Of a stretch of DNA of 64,000 bases, positions 25,801-33,096 are shown piece after piece. The stretch is from contig NZ_CP121106.1 in NCBI RefSeq assembly GCF_029623755.1, positions 2,608,352-2,672,351 on the forward strand, given 5' to 3'. The position numbers and the translations under genes were made by a program. How positions within the stretch are numbered: position 1 is the stretch's first letter; every line of letters starts with the position of its first letter. This DNA is from Altererythrobacter sp. CAU 1644. GTDB lineage: Bacteria; Pseudomonadota; Alphaproteobacteria; Sphingomonadales; Sphingomonadaceae. Under the pieces are notes generated by a model. It was not told the origin of the DNA. It searched no databases and was given only the letters and a program-made list of their open reading frames with translations.

Positions 25801-26308
25801 TCTTGCCGAGCGCGGATTCGTTCGCGCCAGCGATCTCAGAAATCGCAAATTCCGCAGCATGGTCAATGTCGCCGGAGTTGTATTAATTCGACAGCGGCCC
25901 GGTTCTGCCAAGGGTGTCTGTTTTATTACACTTGAAGACGAGACCGGAGTGGTTAATCTTGTTGTCTGGCCGGACTTAAAAGAAAAGCAGCGCCGGGTCG
26001 TCATGGGAGCGCGTCTGATGGAGGTGCGCGGCCGGGTGGAATATGACGACGAGGTGATACACGTGATCGCGCATCACATGACCGACGCTACGGCGTCCTT
26101 GCACATGCTTTCAGATGATTTGCTCAACGCGCCGATTGCGCGCGCCGATCACGTCAACAGTCCGCTGCCCTCGACCCAGAGGGAGCATGGCGGGCGAGAA
26201 GCGATCAGGCCGCGCGACCTGATCGACGAATTGCCGAACACCCGCACACATCCGCGCAACGTCCGCGTCATCCCGCGCATGCTTCCACCCTCACGCGATT
26301 TTCATTGA
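22802..26308 (+). CDS. dnaE2: Error-prone DNA polymerase DnaE2 (ImuC)
   Basis: DnaE2 (1168 residues) is the damage-induced alpha-subunit homologue that copies past lesions with ImuA and ImuB. In order: PHP domain (about 30-240; CFSFLRGASDAVDLV), polymerase core with catalytic acidic residues in PPDIDVDFEH (Asp431, Asp433, Asp435), helix-hairpin-helix region, and a C-terminal OB-fold (about 1018-1080; VNVAGVVLIRQRPGSAKG). It begins one base after the udgX stop, so it belongs to that LexA-controlled operon and is split from imuAB by about 4.1 kb. Codon use within 25877-25990 is noticeably AT-rich (GTT GTA TTA ATT CGA and later TTA AAA GAA) compared with the rest. Confidence 0.95.
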   Translation: MPENDLHIPRRTVELDPELIDTPERAPFVELGLVSCFSFLRGASDAVDLVMTARAQGYDAIGIADANSMAGVVRVHTEAKTLKLRPVIGTRIETVEGLAFLAYPRDRAAYGRLCRLISTGRMSTLDGEWQEKGECHISLAMLARHAEDVQLILLPPDDLEARFTVPAWASNVVTLDGRGHPEHATGTFGEVLPQLSAGLPTFRYLAASYLYRGDDIARITRLDALASANGLALLATNDVHYHAPERRPLQDVMTAIRHKTTVARAGHLLHVNAERHLKPPQEMVHLFARWPHAIQAAREVADNCDFSLDELRYEYPEEIYPDGMTPQQYLDSETWKGATRRYPEGLPDSVRQTLKRELALIEKLDLARYFLTIKDIVDYARSVDPPILCQGRGSAANSAVCYCLEITSVDPAKHALLFDRFISEERKEPPDIDVDFEHERREEVIQYIYRRYGRQRAGLCATVIHYRPRMAIREVGKAMGLSEDVTSALARTVWGGWGREIGEKHVGETGMDVTDPHLRRVLALTRQMIGMPRHLSQHVGGFILTESALTETVPIGNGAMPERSFIEWDKDDIDALGILKVDVLALGMLTCIKKCLDLLEEHHDRRLTLASVPREDPETYAMLRKGDSLGVFQVESRAQMNMLPRLRPREFYDLVIQVAIVRPGPIQGDMVHPYLKRRRGAEKVVIPAPSPEYGPPDELSSILERTLGVPIFQEQAMKIALDAAKFNSAEANRLRKAMATFRSRGMVDELQDMMVGRMVTRGYDPDFAERCFNQIRGFGEYGFPESHAASFAHLVYVSSWLKCHFPAAFGCALLNSQPMGFYAPAQIVRDAREHGVEVLPADVNHSLWDCTLEETGEAQETRQGRMDRHIALRLGLRQVDGLPEHVAAALVAERAENGPYHDVGELKDRAGLSPAHIERLASADCFASLDLPRRQALWDARSLISAPDLPLFKAAAERDEGAEKMRTALPQMPLSEEVVADYQTTRLSLKAHPLAFLRASLAERGFVRASDLRNRKFRSMVNVAGVVLIRQRPGSAKGVCFITLEDETGVVNLVVWPDLKEKQRRVVMGARLMEVRGRVEYDDEVIHVIAHHMTDATASLHMLSDDLLNAPIARADHVNSPLPSTQREHGGREAIRPRDLIDELPNTRTHPRNVRVIPRMLPPSRDFH

Positions 26309-26316
26309 GAGCGCAG

Positions 26317-27048
26317 ATGGCACAGTTCCCCTTTGACCTCTCGAAACGCGCCGGACGCCTTGCCACAGATCGCAAGGTGATTGGCTGGTTCATCGTCCTG
26401 ACCCTGCTTTTCGCCGGTTACACCTGGCTGCAGAAGCATCCAGAACACAATCCGCTGGCCCCGCTCGACCTGCGCGACCCGCCGGGAGTGGCAACCAACT
26501 TCAAGATCATGGGATTGGTGCGCGACCGGGCCGAATGCCGCGCCACCCTCGAGCGCAGCGAAGTCGCCTTCCGGCAGCTCACCCCTACAGGCGAGGGATC
26601 ATGCGCCTTGATCGACCGTACGGTGATGAGCGCAGCGCCACTCTCTCCGGGCGGTGCTGCAATGACGTGCCCGGTCGGCGCAGGGCTGAAGTTCTGGCTC
26701 GACCACGGAGTGCAGGAAGCCGCTGTCACCCACCTGGGCTCGCATGTGGTGCAGATCGATCATCTCGGCACCAACAGCTGCAGGCGGGTCAACGGCAGCA
26801 ACACCGGTCCGTGGAGCGAACATGCCACGGGCAATGCGATCGACATCGCGGGATTCGTCCTGGCGGATGGCCGGCGCATCACCGTGAAGGGTGACTGGGG
26901 CAATGACGCGCGCGGGGAATTCCTCAAGGCGGCGCGCGACACCGCCTGCAACAGCTTCACCACTGTGCTCTCGCCCGAATACAACGCCCAGCACGCCGAC
27001 CATTTTCATCTCGACCAGGGAACCCGCTGGGCCCAGGTGTGCCGCTGA
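26317..27048 (+). CDS. Extensin-like C-terminal domain protein, membrane anchored
   Basis: A 243-residue protein with one N-terminal membrane helix (about 22-39; VIGWFIVLTLLFAGYTWL) and a bacterial extensin-like domain. The domain resembles LAS-type peptidoglycan peptidases in its metal-type residues: EHATGNAIDIAGF (His and Asp) and HADHFHLDQG. Conserved cysteines appear at AECRATL, SCALID, MTCPVG, NSCRRV, TACNSF and VCR. Activity is unproven, but a periplasmic peptidoglycan role is plausible. The start at 26317 was chosen; a TTG at 26305 overlaps the dnaE2 end. It follows dnaE2 by 8 bases and may be carried in the SOS transcript. Confidence 0.82.
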   Translation: MAQFPFDLSKRAGRLATDRKVIGWFIVLTLLFAGYTWLQKHPEHNPLAPLDLRDPPGVATNFKIMGLVRDRAECRATLERSEVAFRQLTPTGEGSCALIDRTVMSAAPLSPGGAAMTCPVGAGLKFWLDHGVQEAAVTHLGSHVVQIDHLGTNSCRRVNGSNTGPWSEHATGNAIDIAGFVLADGRRITVKGDWGNDARGEFLKAARDTACNSFTTVLSPEYNAQHADHFHLDQGTRWAQVCR

Positions 27049-27061
27049 AGTTGCCAGCTGG

Positions 27062-27751
27062 CTAGGCGGCGTCGAGCGCGTAACCGGCTGATCGCACGGT
27101 ACGCACCGGGTCATCGGCGCCCTCGATCTCGATCGCCTTGCGCAGCCGCCGGATATGAACATCGACCGTGCGCAGTTCGATGTCGCTCTCGGTGCCCCAC
27201 ACCCCGTCGAGCAACTGGCCGCGACTGAAGACACGTCCGGGGCTCTCCATGAAGAACTTGAGCAGGCGGTACTCGGTCGGGCCCAGTTGGAGGACCTGTC
27301 CCTGGCGCTCCACCTTGTGCGCGACGGGATCGAGCGTGATATCACCGACCTGGATCGTCTCGCCGGCAAGGGCGGGGCGAATGCGGCGCATGACCGCTGC
27401 CACTCGGGCCAGCAACTCGCGCGGACTGAACGGCTTGGTCAGATAATCGTCGGCACCGGTCTCCAGTCCGCGGATGCGGTCATCTTCCGCTTCGCGTGCG
27501 GTCAGCATGATGATGGGGACGTGCGCAGTGTCCTTGTCGCGGCGCAAACGGCGGCACACCTCGATGCCGCTGGTTCCTTCGATCATCCAGTCGAGAATGA
27601 CGAGATCGGGGCGTTGCTCGCGCGCCATGACCATCGCTTCGTCGCCATCAGGGGTGACGCGGACGTCGTAACCTTCTTTCTGGAACCGAAATTCGAGCAG
27701 TTCTGACAGCGCCGGGTCGTCTTCGACCAGCAGCAAGCGGGCGGTAGGCAT
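27062..27751 (-). CDS. phoB: Phosphate regulon response regulator PhoB
   Basis: PhoB (229 residues, exactly the usual length) activates phosphate-starvation genes when phosphorylated by PhoR. The receiver domain has acidic residues ED/D at 10-12 and acceptor Asp54 in VILDWMIEG. The winged-helix DNA-binding domain holds LGPTEYRLLKFFMESPGRVFSR (in pieces) and TVDVHIRRLRKAIE. The start ATG at 27751 was preferred over 27775 because it gives the family length. The gene lies last in the locus with its own triple PHO-box-like site at 27795-27823, so it is probably autoregulated. Confidence 0.96.
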   Translation of the reverse strand: MPTARLLLVEDDPALSELLEFRFQKEGYDVRVTPDGDEAMVMAREQRPDLVILDWMIEGTSGIEVCRRLRRDKDTAHVPIIMLTAREAEDDRIRGLETGADDYLTKPFSPRELLARVAAVMRRIRPALAGETIQVGDITLDPVAHKVERQGQVLQLGPTEYRLLKFFMESPGRVFSRGQLLDGVWGTESDIELRTVDVHIRRLRKAIEIEGADDPVRTVRSAGYALDAA

Positions 27752-27794
27752 TGCGTCGGATCCCTTTTTGTCCATCAGGTGACGCCTTTGCGAT

Positions 27795-27823
27795 ATGACC
27801 GTCCCGCTACAGTTTTGTGTCAG
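27795..27823 (-). promoter_or_regulatory. PHO-box-like triple repeat before phoB
   Basis: On the minus strand, three 7-base units spaced by 4 bases read CTGACAC-AAAA-CTGTAGC-GGGA-CGGTCAT. They match the CTGTCAT half-site of PhoB boxes at 11-base periodicity. The site overlaps the phoU stop codon and lies 44-72 bases before the phoB ATG. Confidence 0.72.
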
Positions 27824-28488
27824 CGGTCCTCATCAGGAGGATAAACTCCGGTTGCGGCGAAGTGCACCATTTCCGCAACATTGGTTGCGTGGTCCCCGAT
27901 CCGCTCGATATTGCGCGCCACGAAGAGCAGCTGGGCTGCACTCGAAATGGTGGAAGGATTCTCCACCATGTGGCTGACCAGATTGCGAAAAATGCTGTTA
28001 TAGAAAGCATCTACCTTGGCGTCAGCAGCGATGACTTCGCGCGCCAGATTGGCGTCACGCGCGGCATAGGCGGTGAGGACGTCATGCACCATGTCGCTGG
28101 CCAACTCGGCCATGGCCGGGAGCAGGGTCAGCGGCTCGAACCGCTCGCGCCCCTCGATGCTTCCCACGCGCTTGGCGATGTTCTTGGAATAATCGCCGAT
28201 CCGTTCGACGACGCCGGCGATCTTGAGCGCGGCAATGACTTCCCGCAGATCGTCCGCCATCGGCGCACGCAAGGCAATCACCCGCACGGCCAGCTTGTCG
28301 ACCTGCATTTCCAGCGCGTCGAGCTTCTTGTCGCCATCGACGACCTTCTGCGCCAGTTCCTCGTCGCCCCGAACCAGGGCATCGAGCGATTCCTGGATCG
28401 CCACTTCCGCCAGGCCGCCCATCTCGGTGATGAGGCCGCGCAGGTGGGTGATGTCTTCGTCGAAGGCTTTTACCGTATGCTCTGCCAT
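27820..28488 (-). CDS. phoU: Phosphate uptake regulator PhoU
   Basis: PhoU (222 residues) connects the Pst transporter to PhoR and dampens signalling when phosphate is plentiful. Two repeated three-helix units are present, with PhoU acidic metal-binding motifs such as the ERIGDYSKNIAKR and ERIGDHATNVAE repeats. The ATG at 28488 shares bases with the pstB stop (TAATG), so translation is coupled; an open frame extending further back lies inside pstB and is not used. Confidence 0.95.
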   Translation of the reverse strand: MAEHTVKAFDEDITHLRGLITEMGGLAEVAIQESLDALVRGDEELAQKVVDGDKKLDALEMQVDKLAVRVIALRAPMADDLREVIAALKIAGVVERIGDYSKNIAKRVGSIEGRERFEPLTLLPAMAELASDMVHDVLTAYAARDANLAREVIAADAKVDAFYNSIFRNLVSHMVENPSTISSAAQLLFVARNIERIGDHATNVAEMVHFAATGVYPPDEDR

Positions 28489-29276
28489 TAACCGTACCGC
28501 CCTGTGATATAATCCTTGGTCCGCTCCTCGATCGGATTGGTGAAGATGTCGGAGGTCCGACCGTATTCTACCATTTTTCCGAGGTGGAAGAAGGCGGTTC
28601 GCTGCGACACACGGGCCGCCTGCTGCATCGAGTGGGTCACGATGATGATGGCATAGCGACCGTTCAACTCGTCGATCAGCTCTTCGATCTTCGCGGTGGC
28701 GATCGGATCCAACGCCGAGCAAGGCTCGTCCATCAAGATGACTTCGGGGTCGACCGCGATCGCGCGCGCAATGCACAATCGCTGCTGCTGGCCGCCCGAC
28801 AGCGCGGTGCCGGAATCGGTCAGTCGATCCTTGACCTCGTTCCAGAGGCCTGCTCGCTTGAGCGAACGTTCGACGATTTCGTCGAGATCGGTCTTGCCCT
28901 CGGCGAGTCCGTGGATCTTGGGGCCGTAGGCGATGTTCTCGTAGATCGATTTCGGGAAGGGATTGGGCTTCTGGAAAACCATGCCTACCCGGGCGCGCAG
29001 TTGCACCACGTCCATCCCCGAACTGTAGATATCCTCACCGTCGAGTTCGATAGAACCTTCGACGCGAGCGCTTGGGATCGTGTCGTTCATGCGGTTGAGG
29101 GTGCGCAGGAACGTCGACTTGCCGCAGCCGGAGGGGCCGATGAAGGCCGTCACGAATTCGGAAGGGATATCGATCGACACATCGTCGATCGCTTTCTTGT
29201 CACCATAATAGACCGATACGCCTTTGGTGCGCATCTTTGCTTCGGTAACTTCAAGATTGGGATGGACTACGGTCAC
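28488..29276 (-). CDS. pstB: Phosphate ABC transporter ATP-binding protein
   Basis: PstB (262 residues) is the ATPase that powers high-affinity phosphate import through PstA/PstC. Walker A is GPSGCGKST, the ABC signature is [14 protein letters not shown], and Walker B is [13 protein letters not shown]. The start is a GTG at 29276 that overlaps the pstA stop by 4 bases (GTGA). Downstream phoU overlaps its stop. Confidence 0.97.
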   Translation of the reverse strand: MTVVHPNLEVTEAKMRTKGVSVYYGDKKAIDDVSIDIPSEFVTAFIGPSGCGKSTFLRTLNRMNDTIPSARVEGSIELDGEDIYSSGMDVVQLRARVGMVFQKPNPFPKSIYENIAYGPKIHGLAEGKTDLDEIVERSLKRAGLWNEVKDRLTDSGTALSGGQQQRLCIARAIAVDPEVILMDEPCSALDPIATAKIEELIDELNGRYAIIIVTHSMQQAARVSQRTAFFHLGKMVEYGRTSDIFTNPIEERTKDYITGRYG

Positions 29277-30523
29277 CAGGTTTTCTCGAACTTGTTGCGC
29301 AGGTAGATGGCGAGACCGTTCATCACGAGGAGGAACAGCAAGAGGACGATGATCGCCGCGCTGGTGCGCTCGACGAAGCCGCTGTCGATTTCATCCGACC
29401 AGAGGAAGATTTGTACCGGCAACACGGTCGCGGGAGAAGTGAATCCATCCGGAGGCGTCGCCACGAAGGCGCGCATCCCGATCATCAGCAGCGGGGCGGT
29501 CTCGCCCAGGGCGCGGGCCATTCCGATGATCGTCCCAGTAAGAATCCCCGGCAATGCCAGCGGCAGCACATGGTGGAACACCACCTGGACCGGCGACGCG
29601 CCCACCGCCAAGGCACCGTCACGGATCGACGGAGGGACCGCCTTGATCGCGTTACGCCCGGAAATCACGATCACCGGCATCGTCATCAGCGCCAGCGTCA
29701 TCCCGCCGATCAGCGGGGCGGAGCGGTAATTCGGGAAGATCCACAGGAATACGGCCAGGCCAAGCAGGCCGAAGATGATGGAGGGCACCGCGGCGAGATT
29801 GTTGATCGACACCTCGATGAGGTCGGTCCAGCGATTCTTGGGTGCATATTCTTCCAGGTAGAGCGCGGCCAGGACGCCGATCGGAAACGCCAGCAACAGG
29901 GTCACGATCATCGTATAGATCGACCCCTTCAGCGCGCCCCAGATGCCCACCTGCTGAGGATTGGTCGCGTCCGAGCGCGACAGGAATCCGGGATCGAAAT
30001 TCTTCGAAAGCACGCCCTGGTTCTCGAGCTTCTCGACCAGCAGCCGCTCTTCCGCGCTACCTTCGCCGGAATATGCCGACGCCAGCCCGGCACTTGCCGG
30101 CAGGTTGAAGGTCACTTGCTGCCGAAGGATCGCGGGATCGTCGACGATTGCCTGCGCTACCTCTCGCCACGCCTGGCTGCCGAGCTCGCTGGCGCCCTCT
30201 TCGCCGAGTGCTTCACTGGCAAAGAAGTCCACGACCGCGGGTAGACCCTGCGCCTCGAGATTCTGGATCGCATCGCTGCCAGAAAGCGTCGACGCATCGC
30301 CGGAAATGCCGGATTCGGCGAAGTCGATCGGCACCGTCAGCTCGGCGCGCTGGAAGCCGCCAACTCCCTGGATGGTCATGCTCACGAGCAGGAAGGCGAG
30401 GACAAGGACGGAGAAAAGGATCGCGCCAAGGCCCAGTGCCTTGAAGCGACGCTCAGCGGCGTAGCGCTGGTTCAGCCGCTTCTCGAATGCCTCGGTGCGG
30501 GTCGGGGCGATGTGCTCACTCAT
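29273..30523 (-). CDS. pstA: Phosphate ABC transporter permease PstA, long alphaproteobacterial form
   Basis: PstA (416 residues) is one of the two membrane subunits of the phosphate importer. After an N-terminal cytoplasmic stretch and first helix (about 35-55), roughly 130 extra residues (about 60-205) precede the transport domain; this is the DUF3333-type region known from alphaproteobacterial PstA, probably periplasmic. The permease domain carries the EAA-like loop [23 protein letters not shown] (read in parts). E. coli PstA is only 296 residues. The start at 30523 overlaps the pstC end by 8 bases. Confidence 0.94.
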   Translation of the reverse strand: MSEHIAPTRTEAFEKRLNQRYAAERRFKALGLGAILFSVLVLAFLLVSMTIQGVGGFQRAELTVPIDFAESGISGDASTLSGSDAIQNLEAQGLPAVVDFFASEALGEEGASELGSQAWREVAQAIVDDPAILRQQVTFNLPASAGLASAYSGEGSAEERLLVEKLENQGVLSKNFDPGFLSRSDATNPQQVGIWGALKGSIYTMIVTLLLAFPIGVLAALYLEEYAPKNRWTDLIEVSINNLAAVPSIIFGLLGLAVFLWIFPNYRSAPLIGGMTLALMTMPVIVISGRNAIKAVPPSIRDGALAVGASPVQVVFHHVLPLALPGILTGTIIGMARALGETAPLLMIGMRAFVATPPDGFTSPATVLPVQIFLWSDEIDSGFVERTSAAIIVLLLFLLVMNGLAIYLRNKFEKTW

Positions 30524-31901
30524 AGGCTTCGCGGAACCTCTTGACTACGCGCAGGGCGATGAAGTTCAGCCCAAGCGTAACCAGGAAAAGCACGAACCCG
30601 AGAGCGAAGGCGCTGAGCGTGGCGGGATGGTCGAAACTGCCTTCCCCGGTGAGCATGGCGACAATCTGCACCGTGACGGTTGTCATCGCCTCGAGCGGGT
30701 TGGCGCTAAGATTGGCGGCGGTCGAGGCCGCCATGACAACGATCATCGTTTCGCCGATCGCGCGGCTGATGGCCAGCATGATCCCGGCGACGATGCCGGG
30801 CAGGGCGGCGGGCACCAGCACGCGCCGGATTGTCTCCGAAGTGGTTGCTCCCATCGCCAGGCTGCCGTCCTTCATGGCCATCGGAACTGCCGCGATACTG
30901 TCGTCCGCCATCGACGAGACGAAGGGGATGATCATCACGCCCATGACAAGGCCGGCGGCCAAGGCGCTTTCGCTCGACGGGTTGGAAATCCCCACCGACA
31001 GCGCCAGATCGCGAATGAACGGTGCCACCGTCAGCGCGGCGAAATATCCGTAGACCACCGTGGGAACGCCCGCGAGAATTTCGAGCGCGGGCTTGAGCCA
31101 TGCGCGCCAGCGCGGGCTGGCGTACTGGGTCAGGTAGATGGCGCTCATCAGGCCCAACGGAATGGCGACGATCATGGCGATGATCGCACCGATGAATATG
31201 GTGCCCCAGAAAAGCGGAATGGCGCCATATCGGCTCGCGTCCGGATTGTCGGGGTTGGCCATCGGGTCGGGCGCCCAATGCGTACCGAACAGGAAATCGA
31301 TCGGATTGACCATTCCAAAGAACCGCAGCGTCTCGAACACGAGGCTGACGAAAATCCCGAGCGTCGTCAGGATGGCAACCAGCGATGCCAGGAGCAGGAT
31401 GCCCATGACGGCGCGCTCCACCCGGGTTCGGGCGGTGAAGTCGGGCTTGAGCCTCAGGAACGACCAGGCGCCGAACAGGAGCGCGATGGATAGCGTCGCC
31501 GCAATTCCGATCAGGCGATATCGAGCGATTGCTTCGCGGAACGGTTCGATCAACGCGTCCGCTTCCTGGTTGAACACCGCGGGCGCCGCGCCGGTCGCTA
31601 CTGCGCGTGCTTCGTTGAGGATTGTCTGACGCTGGAAATCGAACGCCGGCAGGTCTGCCGCTGCGGGATCGGCGAGCACCGATTGCGTCACCAGGCCCGG
31701 AGCGATGAGGGTCCAGACAGTGATGAACAGCAGCACCGGGATGACGATCCAGAGCGCGACATACCAGGCATGATAACTGGGGAGGGCGGCGAGGCGCCCA
31801 TCAGGCGCGCTGGCACGGAAGCTCCATGCGCGCGCACGAGCCGCCAACCAACCGGCAAGCCCGAGGCCCAGGGCCAGGAGAAGCAGGATGGTTGGCGACA
31901 T
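30516..31901 (-). CDS. pstC: Phosphate ABC transporter permease PstC
   Basis: PstC (461 residues) is the second phosphate-channel subunit. It has an unusually long N-terminal part with two or more extra helices (MSPTILLLLALGLGLAGWLA, then about residues 52-75) before the transport domain. The core carries LKPALEILAGVPTVVYGYFA and GATTSETIRRVLVPAALPGI, the conserved cytoplasmic loop that docks PstB. It starts 16 bases after pstS and overlaps pstA. Confidence 0.95.
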   Translation of the reverse strand: MSPTILLLLALGLGLAGWLAARARAWSFRASAPDGRLAALPSYHAWYVALWIVIPVLLFITVWTLIAPGLVTQSVLADPAAADLPAFDFQRQTILNEARAVATGAAPAVFNQEADALIEPFREAIARYRLIGIAATLSIALLFGAWSFLRLKPDFTARTRVERAVMGILLLASLVAILTTLGIFVSLVFETLRFFGMVNPIDFLFGTHWAPDPMANPDNPDASRYGAIPLFWGTIFIGAIIAMIVAIPLGLMSAIYLTQYASPRWRAWLKPALEILAGVPTVVYGYFAALTVAPFIRDLALSVGISNPSSESALAAGLVMGVMIIPFVSSMADDSIAAVPMAMKDGSLAMGATTSETIRRVLVPAALPGIVAGIMLAISRAIGETMIVVMAASTAANLSANPLEAMTTVTVQIVAMLTGEGSFDHPATLSAFALGFVLFLVTLGLNFIALRVVKRFREAYE

Positions 31902-31917
31902 ATCCGTGCAATAACCC

Positions 31918-32967
31918 TTACTTCAGCTCGGCGCTGGTGAGGGTGGTGTATTCGGTGGCGGCCTTCATGTTCTTGGCCATCACGTCATCGGGCGAGGCGA
32001 CCAGGCCGATCTTGGCCAGCGGTCCGTCCTTGGCCCAGTTCTTGGTCCATTCGGCGATGTATTCCTTGAGGCCAGGGATGGCATCGAGGTGCGCCTTCTT
32101 GACGTAGACGAACAGCGGACGCGCGCCCGGATAGGCGAAGGTCGAGATGTTTTCGTAGGTCGGGTTGACGCCGTTCATGGGCAGCCCCTGCACCTTGTTG
32201 GCGTTTTCCTCAAGATAGGAATAGCCGAAAACCCCAACCGCATCGGCATTGCCCTCGATCTTCTGGACGATCAGGTTGTCCTGCTCGCCCTGGTCGACAT
32301 AGGCGCCGTCCGAACGCACCTCGGTGCACAGCTGGTCGTAGCGGTCCTCATCGCTTTCCTTGAGGTCCTTCATCTCCGGGTTCGACTTGCAGCCGGCCTC
32401 GAGAACCAGTTCCTTGAGCGCGTCGCGGGTGCCCGAGGTCGAGGGCGGGCCGTAGACCAGGATCGGCTTGTTGGGCAGCGAGGGATCGACGTCCGACCAG
32501 TTCTTGGCGGTCTGTTCCTTGCCATAGGGGGCAGCGGCCAGCGCTTCGTAGACGATCTTGGGCGTGAGGTTCATCATGATGCCGCCTTGCGAGGAGGCAA
32601 AGGCGATCCCGTCGAGGCCGACCTGCAGTTCGATGACGTCGGTGACGCCGTTCTTCTGGCAGTCCTCGAACTCCGAAGCCTTCATCCGGCGCGAGGCATT
32701 GGCCATGTCCGGAGTGTCGGCGCCGACGCCCGAGCAGAACAGCTTCATGCCGCCGCCGGTGCCGGTCGATTCGATGATCGGCGACTTGAGGTTCGGGTTC
32801 GAGCGGGCGAGCGATTCGGCCACCGCCTTGGCGAAGGGGAACACGGTCGAGGAACCGACGGCGCGCACCGAATCGCGCGTCCCGCCGCCGCTGCCGCCAG
32901 TGTCGCCGCAAGCAGCCAGTGCCAGTGCCGAAGCAGCAAGAAATGCGAATTTCGTAGGATTGAACAT
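31918..32967 (-). CDS. pstS: Phosphate ABC transporter substrate-binding lipoprotein PstS
   Basis: PstS (349 residues) captures phosphate in the periplasm and delivers it to PstCA. It is made as a lipoprotein: the lipobox LALAAC has acceptor Cys20. Phosphate-binding motifs include VGSSTVFPFAKAVAE, STGTGGGMKLFC and PPSTSGTRDALKEL. The PHO box at 33014-33031 lies 47-64 bases upstream, and a strong hairpin separates it from the porin gene, so pstS likely has its own promoter. Confidence 0.97.
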   Translation of the reverse strand: MFNPTKFAFLAASALALAACGDTGGSGGGTRDSVRAVGSSTVFPFAKAVAESLARSNPNLKSPIIESTGTGGGMKLFCSGVGADTPDMANASRRMKASEFEDCQKNGVTDVIELQVGLDGIAFASSQGGIMMNLTPKIVYEALAAAPYGKEQTAKNWSDVDPSLPNKPILVYGPPSTSGTRDALKELVLEAGCKSNPEMKDLKESDEDRYDQLCTEVRSDGAYVDQGEQDNLIVQKIEGNADAVGVFGYSYLEENANKVQGLPMNGVNPTYENISTFAYPGARPLFVYVKKAHLDAIPGLKEYIAEWTKNWAKDGPLAKIGLVASPDDVMAKNMKAATEYTTLTSAELK

Positions 32968-33013
32968 CTTGGTACCCTCTAATGAATGGGTGAGCGCGCC
33001 TAAGCGCGGAAAT

Positions 33014-33031
33014 ATGACAGTTTTGCGACAG
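33014..33031 (-). promoter_or_regulatory. PHO box of pstSCAB-phoU
   Basis: On the minus strand, CTGTCGC-AAAA-CTGTCAT is a near-perfect PhoB box: two CTGTCAT half-sites 11 bases apart, one of them exact. It is well placed for pstS. Confidence 0.88.
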
Positions 33032-33046
33032 TCTTCGAATTTGAGT

Positions 33047-33081
33047 GGACCGCGGCCCGTTGTCGCGACCGGCCGCGGTCC
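33047..33081 (-). terminator. Hairpin between the porin gene and pstS
   Basis: A perfect 11-base stem, GGACCGCGGCC (33047-33057) with GGCCGCGGTCC (33071-33081), has an inner GTCGCGAC palindrome in its loop. It lies just after the porin stop (33097) and before the pstS PHO box. It lacks a strong T-run. Confidence 0.6.
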
Positions 33082-33096
33082 GAATTTGGCATCAAA

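Noticed and set aside
27820..28776. 318-codon version of PhoU
   Set aside because: The extra N-terminus lies inside pstB; the ATG at 28488, overlapping the pstB stop, gives the usual length.
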